From: Candidatus Nitrosopumilus sp.
GTDB lineage: Archaea > Thermoproteota > Nitrososphaeria > Nitrososphaerales > Nitrosopumilaceae
DNA: 35,668 bases
Assembly: GCA_029250275.1 (NCBI GenBank)
Contig: JAPFBP010000011.1
Location: 1-35,668, forward strand
Direction of reading: 5' to 3'
The position numbers and the translations under genes are program-made. Below are positions 1 to 8,283 of the stretch, piece after piece. Numbering within the stretch: the first letter of the stretch is position 1; every line of letters begins with the position of its first letter. The notes under the pieces are model-generated. The model was given only the letters and a program-made list of their open reading frames with translations, made no database searches and was not told the origin of the DNA.

Positions 1-55
1 AGTAGGCGAAGGTCAAAAAGGACCAGCAGCTCAAAAAGTTAAAAAAATAGAATAG
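1..55 (+). CDS. C-terminal end of a cold-shock-domain protein (partial)
   Basis: Reading from base 2 gives VGEGQKGPAAQKVKKIE and then a TAG stop at 53-55. The pattern EGQKGPxAxxVxxI is the usual last strand of small CspA-type cold-shock proteins, which bind single-stranded RNA or DNA through an OB fold. Only 17 residues are present because the window starts inside the gene. The call therefore rests on this short tail and on the family ending just this way. T-rich sequence follows and could end the transcript. Confidence 0.6.
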   Translation, partial: VGEGQKGPAAQKVKKIE

Positions 56-145
56 ACAATGAATTTTTAAATTAAGATTTCATCTTTGTTTTCTTAACCT
101 AGTCTTTCTTTTTATTATTTTTTAAAATTATTTTTTAAAAATTTG

Positions 146-272
146 TGGTCCCGCGGGGCGGAATTGAACCACCGACAACCCGGTTTCTGTATGCCTGATG
201 GGCTGTTTTTCGTTTAGCCATCTAAAGCCAACAACTACAGCCAGGAGCTCTACCAGGCTGAGCTACCACGGG
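146..272 (-). tRNA. tRNA-Tyr (anticodon GTA) with intron
   Basis: Read on the minus strand, a full cloverleaf forms. The acceptor is CCCGTGG (266-272) with CCGCGGG (150-156). The D arm is GCTC/GAGC, the anticodon stem CCTGG pairs with CCGGG, and the T arm GGTGG/CCGCC encloses loop TTCAATT. The anticodon loop reads C-T-GTA-G before the chain is interrupted. The C1-G72 pair and discriminator A (t149) are typical of archaeal tRNA-Tyr. A CCA end appears to be encoded at 146-148. The intron (185-234) lies at the canonical position 37/38. Confidence 0.93.
185..234 (-). other. tRNA-Tyr intron, 50 nt
   Basis: This is the sequence between G37 (c235) and A38 (t184) of the tRNA-Tyr. Removing it restores a seven-base anticodon loop and a five-pair stem with one G-U pair. 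In archaea such introns are cut by the splicing endonuclease at a bulge-helix-bulge. I did not model that fold fully, so the exact boundaries could shift by a base. Confidence 0.82.
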
Positions 273-381
273 ACAAAAAAATGAAGAATTCTACTATTAA
301 AAAACTATCGTAGATGATTTCAAATATTGATCGTTGTGATTAATATATGAATAAATACACTGAAAACTTTTTCAAGTTATT

Positions 382-993
382 ATGTCAAAACAGGCACTAT
401 CTTATTCTGGATATGTGTGTGCACCATATTTACACACTCATGATTCTGTTGAACTAAAGGATACATGGATAAATTCAAAAAATATTGAGAAATTATACTT
501 TGCCACTGGAACATTTTCTAGCGATAGTAAACCATATTTTTCTAATTCTACAAATCATTATATTTTAGCCAAATTCAAAGATAGTGAAAAAATTTCAAAA
601 GATCTAACTATTCACAATCAGGAGAAAACCTCTTTTATGTTTAACATTAAAGATGATCTCTTTCAAAGGGAAGTTGAAGGTACTACAAACTTTGTCTCTA
701 TTTATTATTTAGAATACGGTGATGATGGTGAAGACTTGCAGGAAATTGCAAATCTTTTATTAAAAAGAGACAAAATCGAGATAGCTGGACTAGGAAATTT
801 GACTACATTCTGTTTAACTCCTTCAAAATTTACATTTCCATATTCTGAAAATATTGTAGTACTTGAAGTTGCAAGTGAAAAGAGTCATCAAAGTGTAAGC
901 AAATACTGTGATCAGACTAGACGAGATATTAATCGAAAAGGATTAACTATGACTAGTTTGATGAGTCTTTCAATTCTTGATACACTAAAGTAG
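382..993 (+). CDS. Protein of unknown function (203 aa)
   Basis: I do not recognise this family. The protein is soluble and mixed in composition, without a signal peptide, membrane segment or Cys cluster. The ATG at 382 lies about 35 bases after an AT-rich TATA-like stretch (attaatata, near 340-348), so a short leader is possible. The gene stands alone between tRNA-Tyr, which is transcribed away from it, and aIF5A 33 bases downstream. That short gap contains its own TATA-like ttaaatatt, so aIF5A need not depend on this gene. Coding character is supported by unbroken length and composition like its neighbours. Confidence 0.75.
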   Translation: MSKQALSYSGYVCAPYLHTHDSVELKDTWINSKNIEKLYFATGTFSSDSKPYFSNSTNHYILAKFKDSEKISKDLTIHNQEKTSFMFNIKDDLFQREVEGTTNFVSIYYLEYGDDGEDLQEIANLLLKRDKIEIAGLGNLTTFCLTPSKFTFPYSENIVVLEVASEKSHQSVSKYCDQTRRDINRKGLTMTSLMSLSILDTLK

Positions 994-1026
994 AATAGTT
1001 AAATATTCGACCAAAAACTCTTTTTT

Positions 1027-1440
1027 ATGAGTAAACCCTCTGACCTTGGTTCTTTGAAAATTGGATCCTACATTCTACTACCTCATTCTGATCAACCTAG
1101 TGGGGAGCCATGTAGAATTGTAGAATACGATACTTCAAAACCTGGAAAACACGGTGCAGCAAAAGCAAGAATTGTGGGTCAAGGTGTTTTTGATGGCCAA
1201 AAAAGACCTCATGTTGGCCCTGTCAGTATGCAAATTCACATTCCTCTGATTAACAAAAAAGTTGGTCAAATTATCTCGATTAATGGTGATACAATTCAAG
1301 TTATGGATTCTGAATCATTTGAAACTATTGACATTTCTTTGATTGATGATGAAATCAAAGGTAAATTAGGAAATGGTCAAAATGTTGAGTATTGGGTTGT
1401 AATGGATAGAACTAAAATAATGCGTGTTAAGAGCGATTGA
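1027..1440 (+). CDS. eif5A: Translation initiation factor 5A (aIF5A)
   Basis: aIF5A binds the ribosome and helps peptide-bond formation at difficult stretches such as prolines. The hypusine loop is visible as KPGKHGAAKAR, with Lys41 the residue expected to become hypusine or deoxyhypusine. An N-terminal SH3-like barrel with that loop is followed by the C-terminal OB-fold half (about residues 75-137). At 137 residues it is normal for archaea. The ATG lies about 24 bases after a TATA-like ttaaatatt at 999-1007, fitting a leaderless transcript. A C/D-box guide RNA begins right at its stop codon, so the two may share a transcript. Confidence 0.96.
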   Translation: MSKPSDLGSLKIGSYILLPHSDQPSGEPCRIVEYDTSKPGKHGAAKARIVGQGVFDGQKRPHVGPVSMQIHIPLINKKVGQIISINGDTIQVMDSESFETIDISLIDDEIKGKLGNGQNVEYWVVMDRTKIMRVKSD

Positions 1441-1506
1441 TGATGCTGATGATTATCGGAAAAGCCGTCTGATTTTATGATGACGATTATGAGTATTGAG
1501 GCATCT
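1441..1506 (+). ncRNA. C/D-box guide sRNA (candidate)
   Basis: In order, the sequence has a terminal stem GATGC (1442-1446), box C TGATGA (1447-1452), a 16-base spacer, box D' CTGA (1469-1472), box C' ATGATGA (1477-1483), a 12-base guide, a D-like TTGA (1496-1499), and the closing stem GCATC (1501-1505). The five-base stem next to C and D is what a kink-turn needs, and the spacer lengths suit archaeal sRNPs (L7Ae, Nop5, fibrillarin) that direct 2'-O-methylation. The last D box is TTGA, not CTGA. A run of T follows at once. It begins one base after the aIF5A stop. Targets were not resolved. Confidence 0.72.
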
Positions 1507-1550
1507 TTTTTAATAAATTTTTTAATTTATTGAATTAAATATTTTTTAGA
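1506..1550 (+). terminator. T-rich transcription end
   Basis: Runs of T (ttttttaataaattttttaa and onward) directly follow the closing stem of the C/D RNA. Oligo-T tracts on the non-template strand are the known intrinsic termination signal in archaea. The same stretch is also AT-rich enough to hold the promoter of the next gene (ATG at 1553), so the roles cannot be separated by eye. Confidence 0.45.
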
Positions 1551-1552
1551 TA

Positions 1553-2242
1553 ATGAAATTAGCTTCTCTTTTTTCGGGAGGAAAAGATAGTACATATGCA
1601 ATCCATGTTGCTAAAAAACAAGGACATGAAGTAAAATGTCTCTTGAGTGTTTTTCCAAAATCAGATGAAAGTCATCTACTACATCATCCGAACATGAAAT
1701 GGACAAAGTTACAATCACAATCAATGAATATTCCACAATTAACGATCACTTCAAATTCTAATGAAACTGATGATGAATTATCATTAATTGAAAATCTATT
1801 ACAAGATGCAAAAGAACAATTTCAAATAGAAGGATTGGTTCACGGTGGAATAAAAAGTAACTTTCAAAAAGAAAAATTTGAAAATGTTTGTTCAAAATTA
1901 CATTTGACTCTAATTTCACCATTATGGAATACTAATCCTGAACATTACATGAATGAGTTGATTGATTCAAAGTTTAATTTTATTATGACTACTGTATCAT
2001 CTGATGGGTTGGATGATTCTTGGTTAGGAAAAATAATTTCAAAATCTGACATACTCTCATTGAAACATCTATCTGAAAAATTTGGTTTTAATTTAAATTT
2101 TGAAGGAGGTGAGGCTGAAACATTTGTAATCAATTGTCCACTCTTTACAAATTCGATCAAAATTAATCAATCTCAAAAAAAATGGGATGGATATAGAGGA
2201 AGGTTTGAAATAGTGGATGCAGGGTTGAATTTCAATGCTTGA
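1553..2242 (+). CDS. dph6: Diphthine--ammonia ligase (Dph6 family)
   Basis: Dph6 carries out the last step of diphthamide synthesis on elongation factor 2, adding an amide to diphthine using ATP and ammonia. The PP-loop SGGKDSTYA sits at residues 8-16 and the family signature EGGEAETFV near the C-terminus, both involved in ATP binding and catalysis. The 229-residue length is typical of the archaeal ATP-binding family. Its stop overlaps the srp54 start by 8 bases, suggesting one transcript with srp54. Pairing a translation-factor modifier with aIF5A and SRP54 fits a protein-synthesis neighbourhood. Confidence 0.9.
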   Translation: MKLASLFSGGKDSTYAIHVAKKQGHEVKCLLSVFPKSDESHLLHHPNMKWTKLQSQSMNIPQLTITSNSNETDDELSLIENLLQDAKEQFQIEGLVHGGIKSNFQKEKFENVCSKLHLTLISPLWNTNPEHYMNELIDSKFNFIMTTVSSDGLDDSWLGKIISKSDILSLKHLSEKFGFNLNFEGGEAETFVINCPLFTNSIKINQSQKKWDGYRGRFEIVDAGLNFNA

Positions 2243-3560
2243 TGGTCTTAAGAACAGTCTTGGAGATGCAATTAAAAAAATTATAAAATCTTCCGGCATA
2301 GATGAAGATCTAATCAAAGAATTATCTAAGGATATTCAAAGAGCCTTACTACAATCTGATGTTAATGTACGCCTTGTATTGGAAATTACAAAGCGCCTTG
2401 AAGAGCGTGCTCTAAATGAAATTCCCCCTCCTGGGCTTTCACGAAAGGATCACATTGTAAAGATCCTTTATGATGAACTTTCAAAATTACTCGGAAATGA
2501 ATCTGAATTTGATTTTAAACCTGGGAAACAAAATAAGATTATCTTATTGGGAATTCAAGGTAGTGGAAAAACTACAGTTGCATCAAAATTGGCCAAATTT
2601 TTAACTGGTCAGGGATACAAAGTTGGAGTTGTAGGGGCTGATACGTACAGACCTGGGGCATTAGTTCAACTTAGAACTATGTGTGAAAAATCAAATGTTG
2701 AAGTATATGGTGAAGAAAATAACAAAGATTCTCCTAATATTGTAAAAAATGGTCTTAAACATTTTGCAGGCCAATCATTAGATGTTATTCTAATTGATAC
2801 TGCTGGACGCCATAAAGAAGAACATGATCTTTTTGAAGAAATGGAAAGGATAAACAAAGTAGCAGATCCTGATTTAGCTTTACTAGTAATTGATGGAACA
2901 ATAGGACAACAATGCTTCAATCAAGCAGAAGCATTTCATAAAACAATTCCAGTAGGCGGTATCATAATTACCAAATTGGATAGTTCAGCGAAAGGTGGTG
3001 GATCACTTGCAGCATCTGCAGCTACTGGTGCACAAATAATGTACATAGGAACTGGTGAAAGAATAGATGATTTAGAAAAATTTTCTCCTACTCGATTCGT
3101 TGGAAGATTACTGGGTATGGGTGATATTCAAGCTGTATTGGATTTAGCTAAACGATTAGAAAATGAAGGTGATGATGTAAGAATGAAAAGAATTTCCAGT
3201 GGAAAAATGAACATGGAAGATTTTTTTTATCAACTTGAGGAAGTTACTAAAGTTGGTTCTCTACAAGGGCTTCTAGATAGTATGCCTGGTTTATCTGGAA
3301 TGGTGAAAGGTGATCAAGTAAATCAGATGGAAGGTAGAGTTTCAAAATGGAGATATATTATTCAAAGTATGACAAAAGCAGAAAAAGCAGATCCTGATTT
3401 GTTAAACTCCTCAAGAATCAAAAGAATTTCCCGTGGTTCTGGATGGCCAGAAGGGGAAGTTAAAGAATTAATTAAAAATTACAAAAATTCTAAGAATATG
3501 ATGAAGGCTTCAAAAGGTCGTCAGATGCAAGGAACTCTTAGAAAAATGGGCTTAGGGTAA
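2235..3560 (+). CDS. srp54: Signal recognition particle 54 kDa protein (GTPase)
   Basis: SRP54 binds signal sequences and SRP RNA and delivers ribosomes to FtsY at the membrane. The N-domain helices (about 1-85) precede the G domain with P-loop GIQGSGKTT at 106-114, DTAGR near 188 and TKLDSSAKGG near 246. The methionine-rich M domain starts near residue 300 and contains the RNA-binding helix region rich in Arg and Ser (SSRIKRISRGSG). The 441 residues match archaeal SRP54. The start overlaps the end of dph6 by 8 bases, and pus10 follows after 21 bases. Confidence 0.97.
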   Translation: MLDGLKNSLGDAIKKIIKSSGIDEDLIKELSKDIQRALLQSDVNVRLVLEITKRLEERALNEIPPPGLSRKDHIVKILYDELSKLLGNESEFDFKPGKQNKIILLGIQGSGKTTVASKLAKFLTGQGYKVGVVGADTYRPGALVQLRTMCEKSNVEVYGEENNKDSPNIVKNGLKHFAGQSLDVILIDTAGRHKEEHDLFEEMERINKVADPDLALLVIDGTIGQQCFNQAEAFHKTIPVGGIIITKLDSSAKGGGSLAASAATGAQIMYIGTGERIDDLEKFSPTRFVGRLLGMGDIQAVLDLAKRLENEGDDVRMKRISSGKMNMEDFFYQLEEVTKVGSLQGLLDSMPGLSGMVKGDQVNQMEGRVSKWRYIIQSMTKAEKADPDLLNSSRIKRISRGSGWPEGEVKELIKNYKNSKNMMKASKGRQMQGTLRKMGLG

Positions 3561-3581
3561 TCTTTAATCAAAATTCCAAAC

Positions 3582-4721
3582 ATGTCTAATTATGAGAAAA
3601 TTATTCCTATTGCAAATAAAATTACTAAAAAATATGATCTATGTGATCACTGTTTAGGTAGATTATTCTTAAAACAATTACATCTTACATCCAATAAACT
3701 TCTTGGAAAAAAATTAAATCAAAAACCTATAGAAAAATGCTATGTATGCAAAAATCTTTTTGATAATCTGAATTATTTTTTAAAACTAATGCTTGACCTC
3801 TCTGCTGACTATTCTTTCAAAACATTCAGTGTGGGTTCTATGATAAAACCCTCCATTGTTGATAGGGATGATTTCATTAGATCTCTGTACCGACTAAAAG
3901 GAATTGATAGTATAAAGGCTGACATAACAAAAGAATTAGGAAAACTATATTCTAAAAAAACAAAAAAAATAATTGATTATCTTGATCCTGATATTACTTT
4001 TACAATAAATCTAAAAGATGAATCATGTGAATTACATTCAAAACCAATCACTCTTTTTGGGAGATATGTTAAGCCTGAGCGGGGATTTTCTCAAAAACAA
4101 AAATCATGTGATAATTGTTCAGGAAAAGGGTGTAGAGTTTGTAATTTTCATGGCATTACAGAATTTGATAGTATTGAAGGTGTAATTTCTAAACTACTTT
4201 TTAAAAAATTTGGTGGTACCACTACGAAATTTACTTGGATTGGTGGTGAGGATAAATCTAGTTTGGTTTTGGGAAATGGAAGACCATTTTTTGTAAAAAT
4301 ACAAAATCCCAACAAAAGAAATATAAAATTATCTAATGTCACTGTTGATTCAATCCAAATTAATCATTTGAAATTAGTCTATGAATCCCCAAAAAAACCT
4401 TTTAAATTCAATTCTACTATCAGTATGAGAATATCTACTGAGTCTCAGATTGATTCAAAAAGTCTTAAAAAATTAAAAGTTCTTACCACTAACCCTGTCG
4501 TGGTTTATGATAAGTCTGGAAAACGCTCTGAAAAGAAAATTTTTGATGTAAAATTTAAACAACATTCAAAAAATATGTTTACTCTAATAATCAAGGTTGA
4601 GGGAGGCCTTCCAATCAAACGATTTGTTATTGGAGATGATATTGCTCCTGGAATTTCAAAAATTCTTGATACTTCATGTGTATGTATAGAATTTGATTTT
4701 CTTGAGATTGAAGTACAATGA
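3582..4721 (+). CDS. pus10: tRNA pseudouridine synthase Pus10
   Basis: Archaeal Pus10 makes pseudouridine 55, and in some species 54, in the T loop of tRNA. Two CxxC pairs at residues 21/24 and 53/56 form the expected N-terminal zinc site, and a second Cys-rich stretch (CDNCSGKGCRVC) appears near 176-187. The catalytic region is WIGGEDKSSLVLGNGRPF, with Asp224 the likely nucleophile by comparison with the GRED-DVRMLG-GRPF pattern of the family. Several variable positions differ from that pattern, but the Glu-Asp and GRPF are kept. The 379 residues are a little short but normal. It probably belongs to the dph6-srp54 transcript. Confidence 0.9.
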   Translation: MSNYEKIIPIANKITKKYDLCDHCLGRLFLKQLHLTSNKLLGKKLNQKPIEKCYVCKNLFDNLNYFLKLMLDLSADYSFKTFSVGSMIKPSIVDRDDFIRSLYRLKGIDSIKADITKELGKLYSKKTKKIIDYLDPDITFTINLKDESCELHSKPITLFGRYVKPERGFSQKQKSCDNCSGKGCRVCNFHGITEFDSIEGVISKLLFKKFGGTTTKFTWIGGEDKSSLVLGNGRPFFVKIQNPNKRNIKLSNVTVDSIQINHLKLVYESPKKPFKFNSTISMRISTESQIDSKSLKKLKVLTTNPVVVYDKSGKRSEKKIFDVKFKQHSKNMFTLIIKVEGGLPIKRFVIGDDIAPGISKILDTSCVCIEFDFLEIEVQ

Positions 4722-4759
4722 TAACAATTAACTAGTAGCACTAAATATCGTAAATCAAC

Positions 4760-4852
4760 ATGCCAGAGAGAAAAAAAAATAAACATATGAGACATGCTGA
4801 TCAACGGGCTGATACACGCAAAAAAAAGAAAGCCGGTAAACCACGTTCCTGA
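4760..4852 (+). CDS. Small highly basic peptide (30 aa)
   Basis: An ATG at 4760 opens a 30-codon frame ending in TGA at 4850-4852. The product is almost all charged: it begins MPERKKNKHMRHADQRAD, ends with a KKKKAGKPRS tail, and has about half Lys, Arg or His. Upstream, ctaaatatcgtaaatcaac offers a TATA-like element about 17 bases before the ATG. The frame lies in the gap between pus10 and the HExxH gene and is otherwise unexplained. Such tiny basic proteins often bind nucleic acid or ribosomes, but no function can be assigned. It could also be chance. Confidence 0.5.
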   Translation: MPERKKNKHMRHADQRADTRKKKKAGKPRS

Positions 4853-4894
4853 TCGAATCAACCTTTTTACATTCAGAATTATCGAGGGATAATA

Positions 4895-5602
4895 TTGGAT
4901 CCTCTAGTACGTTTCAAAGATTCACATTCTAAGGGCATTATTCCTGATGATGTTTTTGATTTAACTATGAAGCGATTTTCTCTTGCCATTGAAGGGATTA
5001 ATAGAATTGAAAAAGCATCTGGAATTGCATATCCTATAGCCTATGTTGAACCTTCTCTCATCATTTCATCCCCTAATCCCAATTCCTATGAATTTGGAAT
5101 TTTATTTGCAAGAACAATCCCTGTGATGTTTGAAGAAAAATTCCAAGTTGTTATTCAAATTTCGGCACCATTGATTGCTTATGGTCTTAAAGGTACAATT
5201 CATGCAATTTTGGCTCATGAGTTTTTACATTTCTTGGATTTAATGAGAAAAATCTCAAAAATGGAGTTGCTGTCTGATGAAATCTCTGGAAATTTATTTG
5301 AAAATATTTACAGTGATGAAACTAGGTTGTTTGAACCTCGGGTTGTCTTCAAAGATCGTACATTGTTAAATCATATTACGAAAAAATTTCCTGCAGGATT
5401 TAGAGATTTTAAGCTTGAAGACAAAGTGATGAAATTTTGGGCTGAAAAAAATCTCCCAAAGACAAATATCTCGTTAGATACTAACACAGTAAAACTATCT
5501 GTAGAATCTCTTTCTAAAATTAAGCTTGATCCTGCATTTATTTCAAAAATGGAACTATTAGAAGAAAAAAGCTCAAAAATTTATAAAAAAAGACTTTATT
5601 AG
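4895..5602 (+). CDS. HExxH zinc-metalloprotein of unknown family (235 aa)
   Basis: The motif AHEFLHFLD holds HExxH at residues 108-112 inside a predicted helix, as in gluzincin and minigluzincin peptidases, so a single zinc ion bound by His108 and His112 with Glu109 as base is likely. No signal peptide or membrane segment is seen, so it should be cytoplasmic. The third ligand is not obvious; acidic residues in SDEISGNLFENIYSDE (about 127-142) are candidates. The start is TTG at 4895, supported by a Shine-Dalgarno-like gaggga six bases upstream. I cannot name a substrate. Confidence 0.78.
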   Translation: MDPLVRFKDSHSKGIIPDDVFDLTMKRFSLAIEGINRIEKASGIAYPIAYVEPSLIISSPNPNSYEFGILFARTIPVMFEEKFQVVIQISAPLIAYGLKGTIHAILAHEFLHFLDLMRKISKMELLSDEISGNLFENIYSDETRLFEPRVVFKDRTLLNHITKKFPAGFRDFKLEDKVMKFWAEKNLPKTNISLDTNTVKLSVESLSKIKLDPAFISKMELLEEKSSKIYKKRLY

Positions 5603-5811
5603 AAATTTGAAATTATGCTTAAATAATTACTGAACTTGGAAAATTTCTTTACTTTTTGTATGGTCAAAAAATAAGATTGTCTTGTATTTTTAAAACTAGT
5701 AAAGAACATGAATTTTTTTGAGAACTGATGAACATGATAATGTGTAATTCTATTATATGATATTTGAAAATTATGATTGACTTTTGATACGAGTAATTTT
5801 GAAATATTTTT

Positions 5812-5997
5812 TTATTGTTTGAACTCTGTTAAACTACACTTACCACAAGTGTTTCTGTCTTTATGTTCAGCCATGAAGGTTCCTTTACCACATCTAGAAC
5901 ATATTTTTTTAGTTCTTGATGTTTTATCACCACCTACTTTGTAATAAGATGCAATATTTGGACTAGAACCTTTACTGCCTTTTTTCTTTACAGGCAT
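5812..5997 (-). CDS. rps27ae: 30S ribosomal protein S27ae (eS31)
   Basis: A 61-residue small-subunit protein. Four cysteines arranged CSRCG...CGKC (about residues 33-55) form the zinc finger of S27ae, preceded by the basic N-terminal tail MPVKKKGSKGSS. Its ATG overlaps the stop of eS24 by one base, so the two are co-transcribed, an arrangement common in archaea where these two genes travel together. Confidence 0.95.
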   Translation of the reverse strand: MPVKKKGSKGSSPNIASYYKVGGDKTSRTKKICSRCGKGTFMAEHKDRNTCGKCSLTEFKQ

Positions 5998-6371
5998 TAT
6001 TCAGTTTTCTCCACTTCTTTAATTTTTTCAGCTGATGCTTCTACTGCTTCAGCTTCTTTTGCTGCTGTTTCAGCTTCTGCAATTTTAGCTTTACTTTTTT
6101 CTAGCCTTGAAAATATTGTAGGATTAATGTGTTTTTTAGCTAATATTTCATCATCATAAACATAGAATGTTCCTGTTATGAGAGATTTACCGACTTGAGT
6201 TCTTAATCTCATTGGGATTACTACTTTGCCATTTAGTTTGAATTCTTTTGTGATCATGTCCACAGCTTCTAAACTTTTGAGCTTGCCTCCAAGGCCTGCA
6301 AAATTACAAGTTAATTCCCTTCTAGATAGAAAGGAATTGTTGACGTCTGTAATTGTCTTAATTATGGACAT
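5997..6371 (-). CDS. rps24e: 30S ribosomal protein S24e (eS24)
   Basis: The first 100 or so residues match the compact S24e fold (NxFLxRRE near 11-19, KEFKLNGKVVIP near 42-53, and the YDDEILAKKHINP stretch near 72-84). The last 30 residues are a Glu/Ala/Lys-rich helical tail, longer than in many archaea. It is the first gene of the two-gene ribosomal unit eS24-eS31 and is divergent from the DUF309 gene, with only 33 bases between the start codons. Confidence 0.95.
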   Translation of the reverse strand: MSIIKTITDVNNSFLSRRELTCNFAGLGGKLKSLEAVDMITKEFKLNGKVVIPMRLRTQVGKSLITGTFYVYDDEILAKKHINPTIFSRLEKSKAKIAEAETAAKEAEAVEASAEKIKEVEKTE

Positions 6372-6404
6372 GTATCAAAAATCTCTAGATATTTCATATA
6401 AACC

Positions 6405-7013
6405 TTGATTGAAATACAGAAGAAATTTAAGAAATTCCCTCAAAACTATCTTGTGGAACGATATTTACTGCATTTTAAAAATAAGAAATATTTGCCTCAG
6501 AATTGTAGAGAACTAGCATACAAGGCAAGAGATCTTGTATCTGACATGAATGTCTCAGTAAGACTTGCTAGAGTTGCCACTAGATTTATTGAATTTGATG
6601 TAGCTGCAGAAAAAGTAGATTTAGACACACTTGTAGAAAAATTATTCCCTATTGGAGAAATTGATAATGTAAGACATGTTGTTGAGGAGCATTTAGATAA
6701 AGACAAAGGACTTGAAGACGGAATATTTTATTTTAACAATGAGCGATTTTGGGAATGTCATGAAGCATTTGAAGGAGTTTGGAATCAATGCTATGGGAGG
6801 GAAAAGGAACTTGTTCAGGGTATCATTCTAGTGGCTGTTGCATTTGCTCATGAACAAGAAAATGAAGAAAGTATTGGTATTGGAATGTTAAAAAGAGCTT
6901 TAGATAAACTAGGTACATCACCTTCAATATATCATTCAATTGATGTTGATAAAATTAGAAAAAATATAGTTGATATGCAACAAGTAAACAAACTAACTAA
7001 ATTTGAGATTTAA
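6405..7013 (+). CDS. DUF309-family protein (202 aa)
   Basis: The C-terminal half carries the DUF309 signature: FYFNNERFWECHEAFEGVW (108-126, with Cys118-His119-Glu120) followed by the helix KELVQGIILVAVAFAH. This is an all-helical domain of unknown activity whose conserved His/Glu/Trp residues suggest a small binding pocket. The N-terminal 100 residues are not part of that domain and are not recognised. The TTG start at 6405 is chosen because no ATG occurs before residue 48 and the upstream 30 bases are needed for two divergent promoters. The 3' end overlaps the convergent apgM gene by 17 bases. Confidence 0.82.
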   Translation: MIEIQKKFKKFPQNYLVERYLLHFKNKKYLPQNCRELAYKARDLVSDMNVSVRLARVATRFIEFDVAAEKVDLDTLVEKLFPIGEIDNVRHVVEEHLDKDKGLEDGIFYFNNERFWECHEAFEGVWNQCYGREKELVQGIILVAVAFAHEQENEESIGIGMLKRALDKLGTSPSIYHSIDVDKIRKNIVDMQQVNKLTKFEI

Positions 7014-8283
7014 TTAATTCAAGGGCTTTTTCAACAACGTCTGCACCTTGGAGTAATCCTATACTTCCTTTTTTTGCTTGTTCTTCAGTCATTCTAGTTG
7101 TTCCATCTTTTTTTATAAAATCGCCTGAAACTAGGACTGGAACCGGATCATCACTGTGGCCTTTGTTAATGCACGGGGTTGAATGATCTGCAGAAATTAT
7201 TATTGCAACTTTACTTGAATCAATATTCTCAACAAGTGTTTTGAAAAATCTTTGATCAATTTCTTCAATGTTTTTCATCTTACCAATTGCATCTCCATCA
7301 TGACCAAATTCATCTGGCCCTTTAAGGTGAACATAAATTGAATTTTGAGTTTCCATGGCTTTTGCTGCAACTCTTGCTTTTTCTTCATAATCTGTTAATC
7401 CACCAGCTTCAAATGCTTTCATTTTTAGAACTTTTGAAATTCCAAGTTCCACTGGCATGTCAACTATGCATGAAAAATTCATACCGTATTTTTCGTTAAT
7501 TGGAATCACGTCTGGATATTTGTTACCTGCATCTCTAAGCAAAATACAACTTAGTCGTTTTTTCCCCTCATTTTGTCTTCTTTTGTTAATTTGACTATTT
7601 TTCATAATTTCAATTGATTTTTCTGAAAATTCATTTATTATATTTGCAGTAAATTTTGAATCTTCTGTATCTTCTAATGGTAAACATTTTTCAATTTTAA
7701 GAAAATCCCCTACAGCTTTTGCAACTCCCATACCTCCAATATTGATGTAAGCTGGGTCTGTGTTTGTAATTTTTGAAGATAATTTTTGAGACTTTTTTTT
7801 AATTATTACTGTTACTCTATGACCTATTGTTGGAGATACTACAACTGATATGTCAGGAGATGACATTTTGATGTTTTCTTCAATTTCTTTTGCAATCCCA
7901 TCTGCATCTTCTTTTTCAATATGTCTTCCTGCTCTTCTATCAATAATCACATTTTCATCATTTAATGTAGAATAATTTCCTCTGAGTGCCAAGTCCCCAT
8001 CTCTAAAGTCTATTCCAACTCCTATTGCTTCAATTACACCACGACCTACATAATCTACATGTTTGAATTTGTATCCTAACATATTGAAAACTGCAATGTC
8101 TGATTCTGGAGCAATTCCTTTTCCAACTGAAATCACTTCACCTATTGCTCCATTTCTTGCTATTTTGTCTAATGTTGGTGTATTTGCTGCCTCCAATGGT
8201 GTTTTTCCATCTAAATCTGGATGTGGGAGATCACCAACTCCGTCTAAAAGAACATAGATCATATGAATATCAGAATTATCCAA
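6997..8283 (-). CDS. apgM: 2,3-bisphosphoglycerate-independent phosphoglycerate mutase, archaeal type
   Basis: This enzyme interconverts 3- and 2-phosphoglycerate in lower glycolysis and gluconeogenesis. It belongs to the alkaline-phosphatase superfamily and uses two metal ions. The N-terminal metal and nucleophile region reads LLDGVGDLP, then GKTPLEAANTPTLD. C-terminal ligands appear in KGPDEFGHDGD and ISADHSTP. The 428 residues match archaeal ApgM. The longest frame starts at TTG 8283; an ATG at 8262 (MIYVLLDG) lies about 26 bases after a TATA-like atatttt and is a good alternative. It converges on the DUF309 gene with a short overlap. Confidence 0.93.
   Translation of the reverse strand: MDNSDIHMIYVLLDGVGDLPHPDLDGKTPLEAANTPTLDKIARNGAIGEVISVGKGIAPESDIAVFNMLGYKFKHVDYVGRGVIEAIGVGIDFRDGDLALRGNYSTLNDENVIIDRRAGRHIEKEDADGIAKEIEENIKMSSPDISVVVSPTIGHRVTVIIKKKSQKLSSKITNTDPAYINIGGMGVAKAVGDFLKIEKCLPLEDTEDSKFTANIINEFSEKSIEIMKNSQINKRRQNEGKKRLSCILLRDAGNKYPDVIPINEKYGMNFSCIVDMPVELGISKVLKMKAFEAGGLTDYEEKARVAAKAMETQNSIYVHLKGPDEFGHDGDAIGKMKNIEEIDQRFFKTLVENIDSSKVAIIISADHSTPCINKGHSDDPVPVLVSGDFIKKDGTTRMTEEQAKKGSIGLLQGADVVEKALELIKSQI

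Noticed and set aside
4505-4861. 118-residue minus-strand frame overlapping pus10 and the 30-residue gene
   Set aside because: It lies opposite the conserved Pus10 C-terminus, has no recognisable domain and no promoter-like start.
5720-5790. Possible second C/D-box RNA (TGATGA near 5727 and TATGATA near 5755)
   Set aside because: No D box CTGA at the right distance and no terminal stem; the AT-rich gap yields such hexamers by chance.
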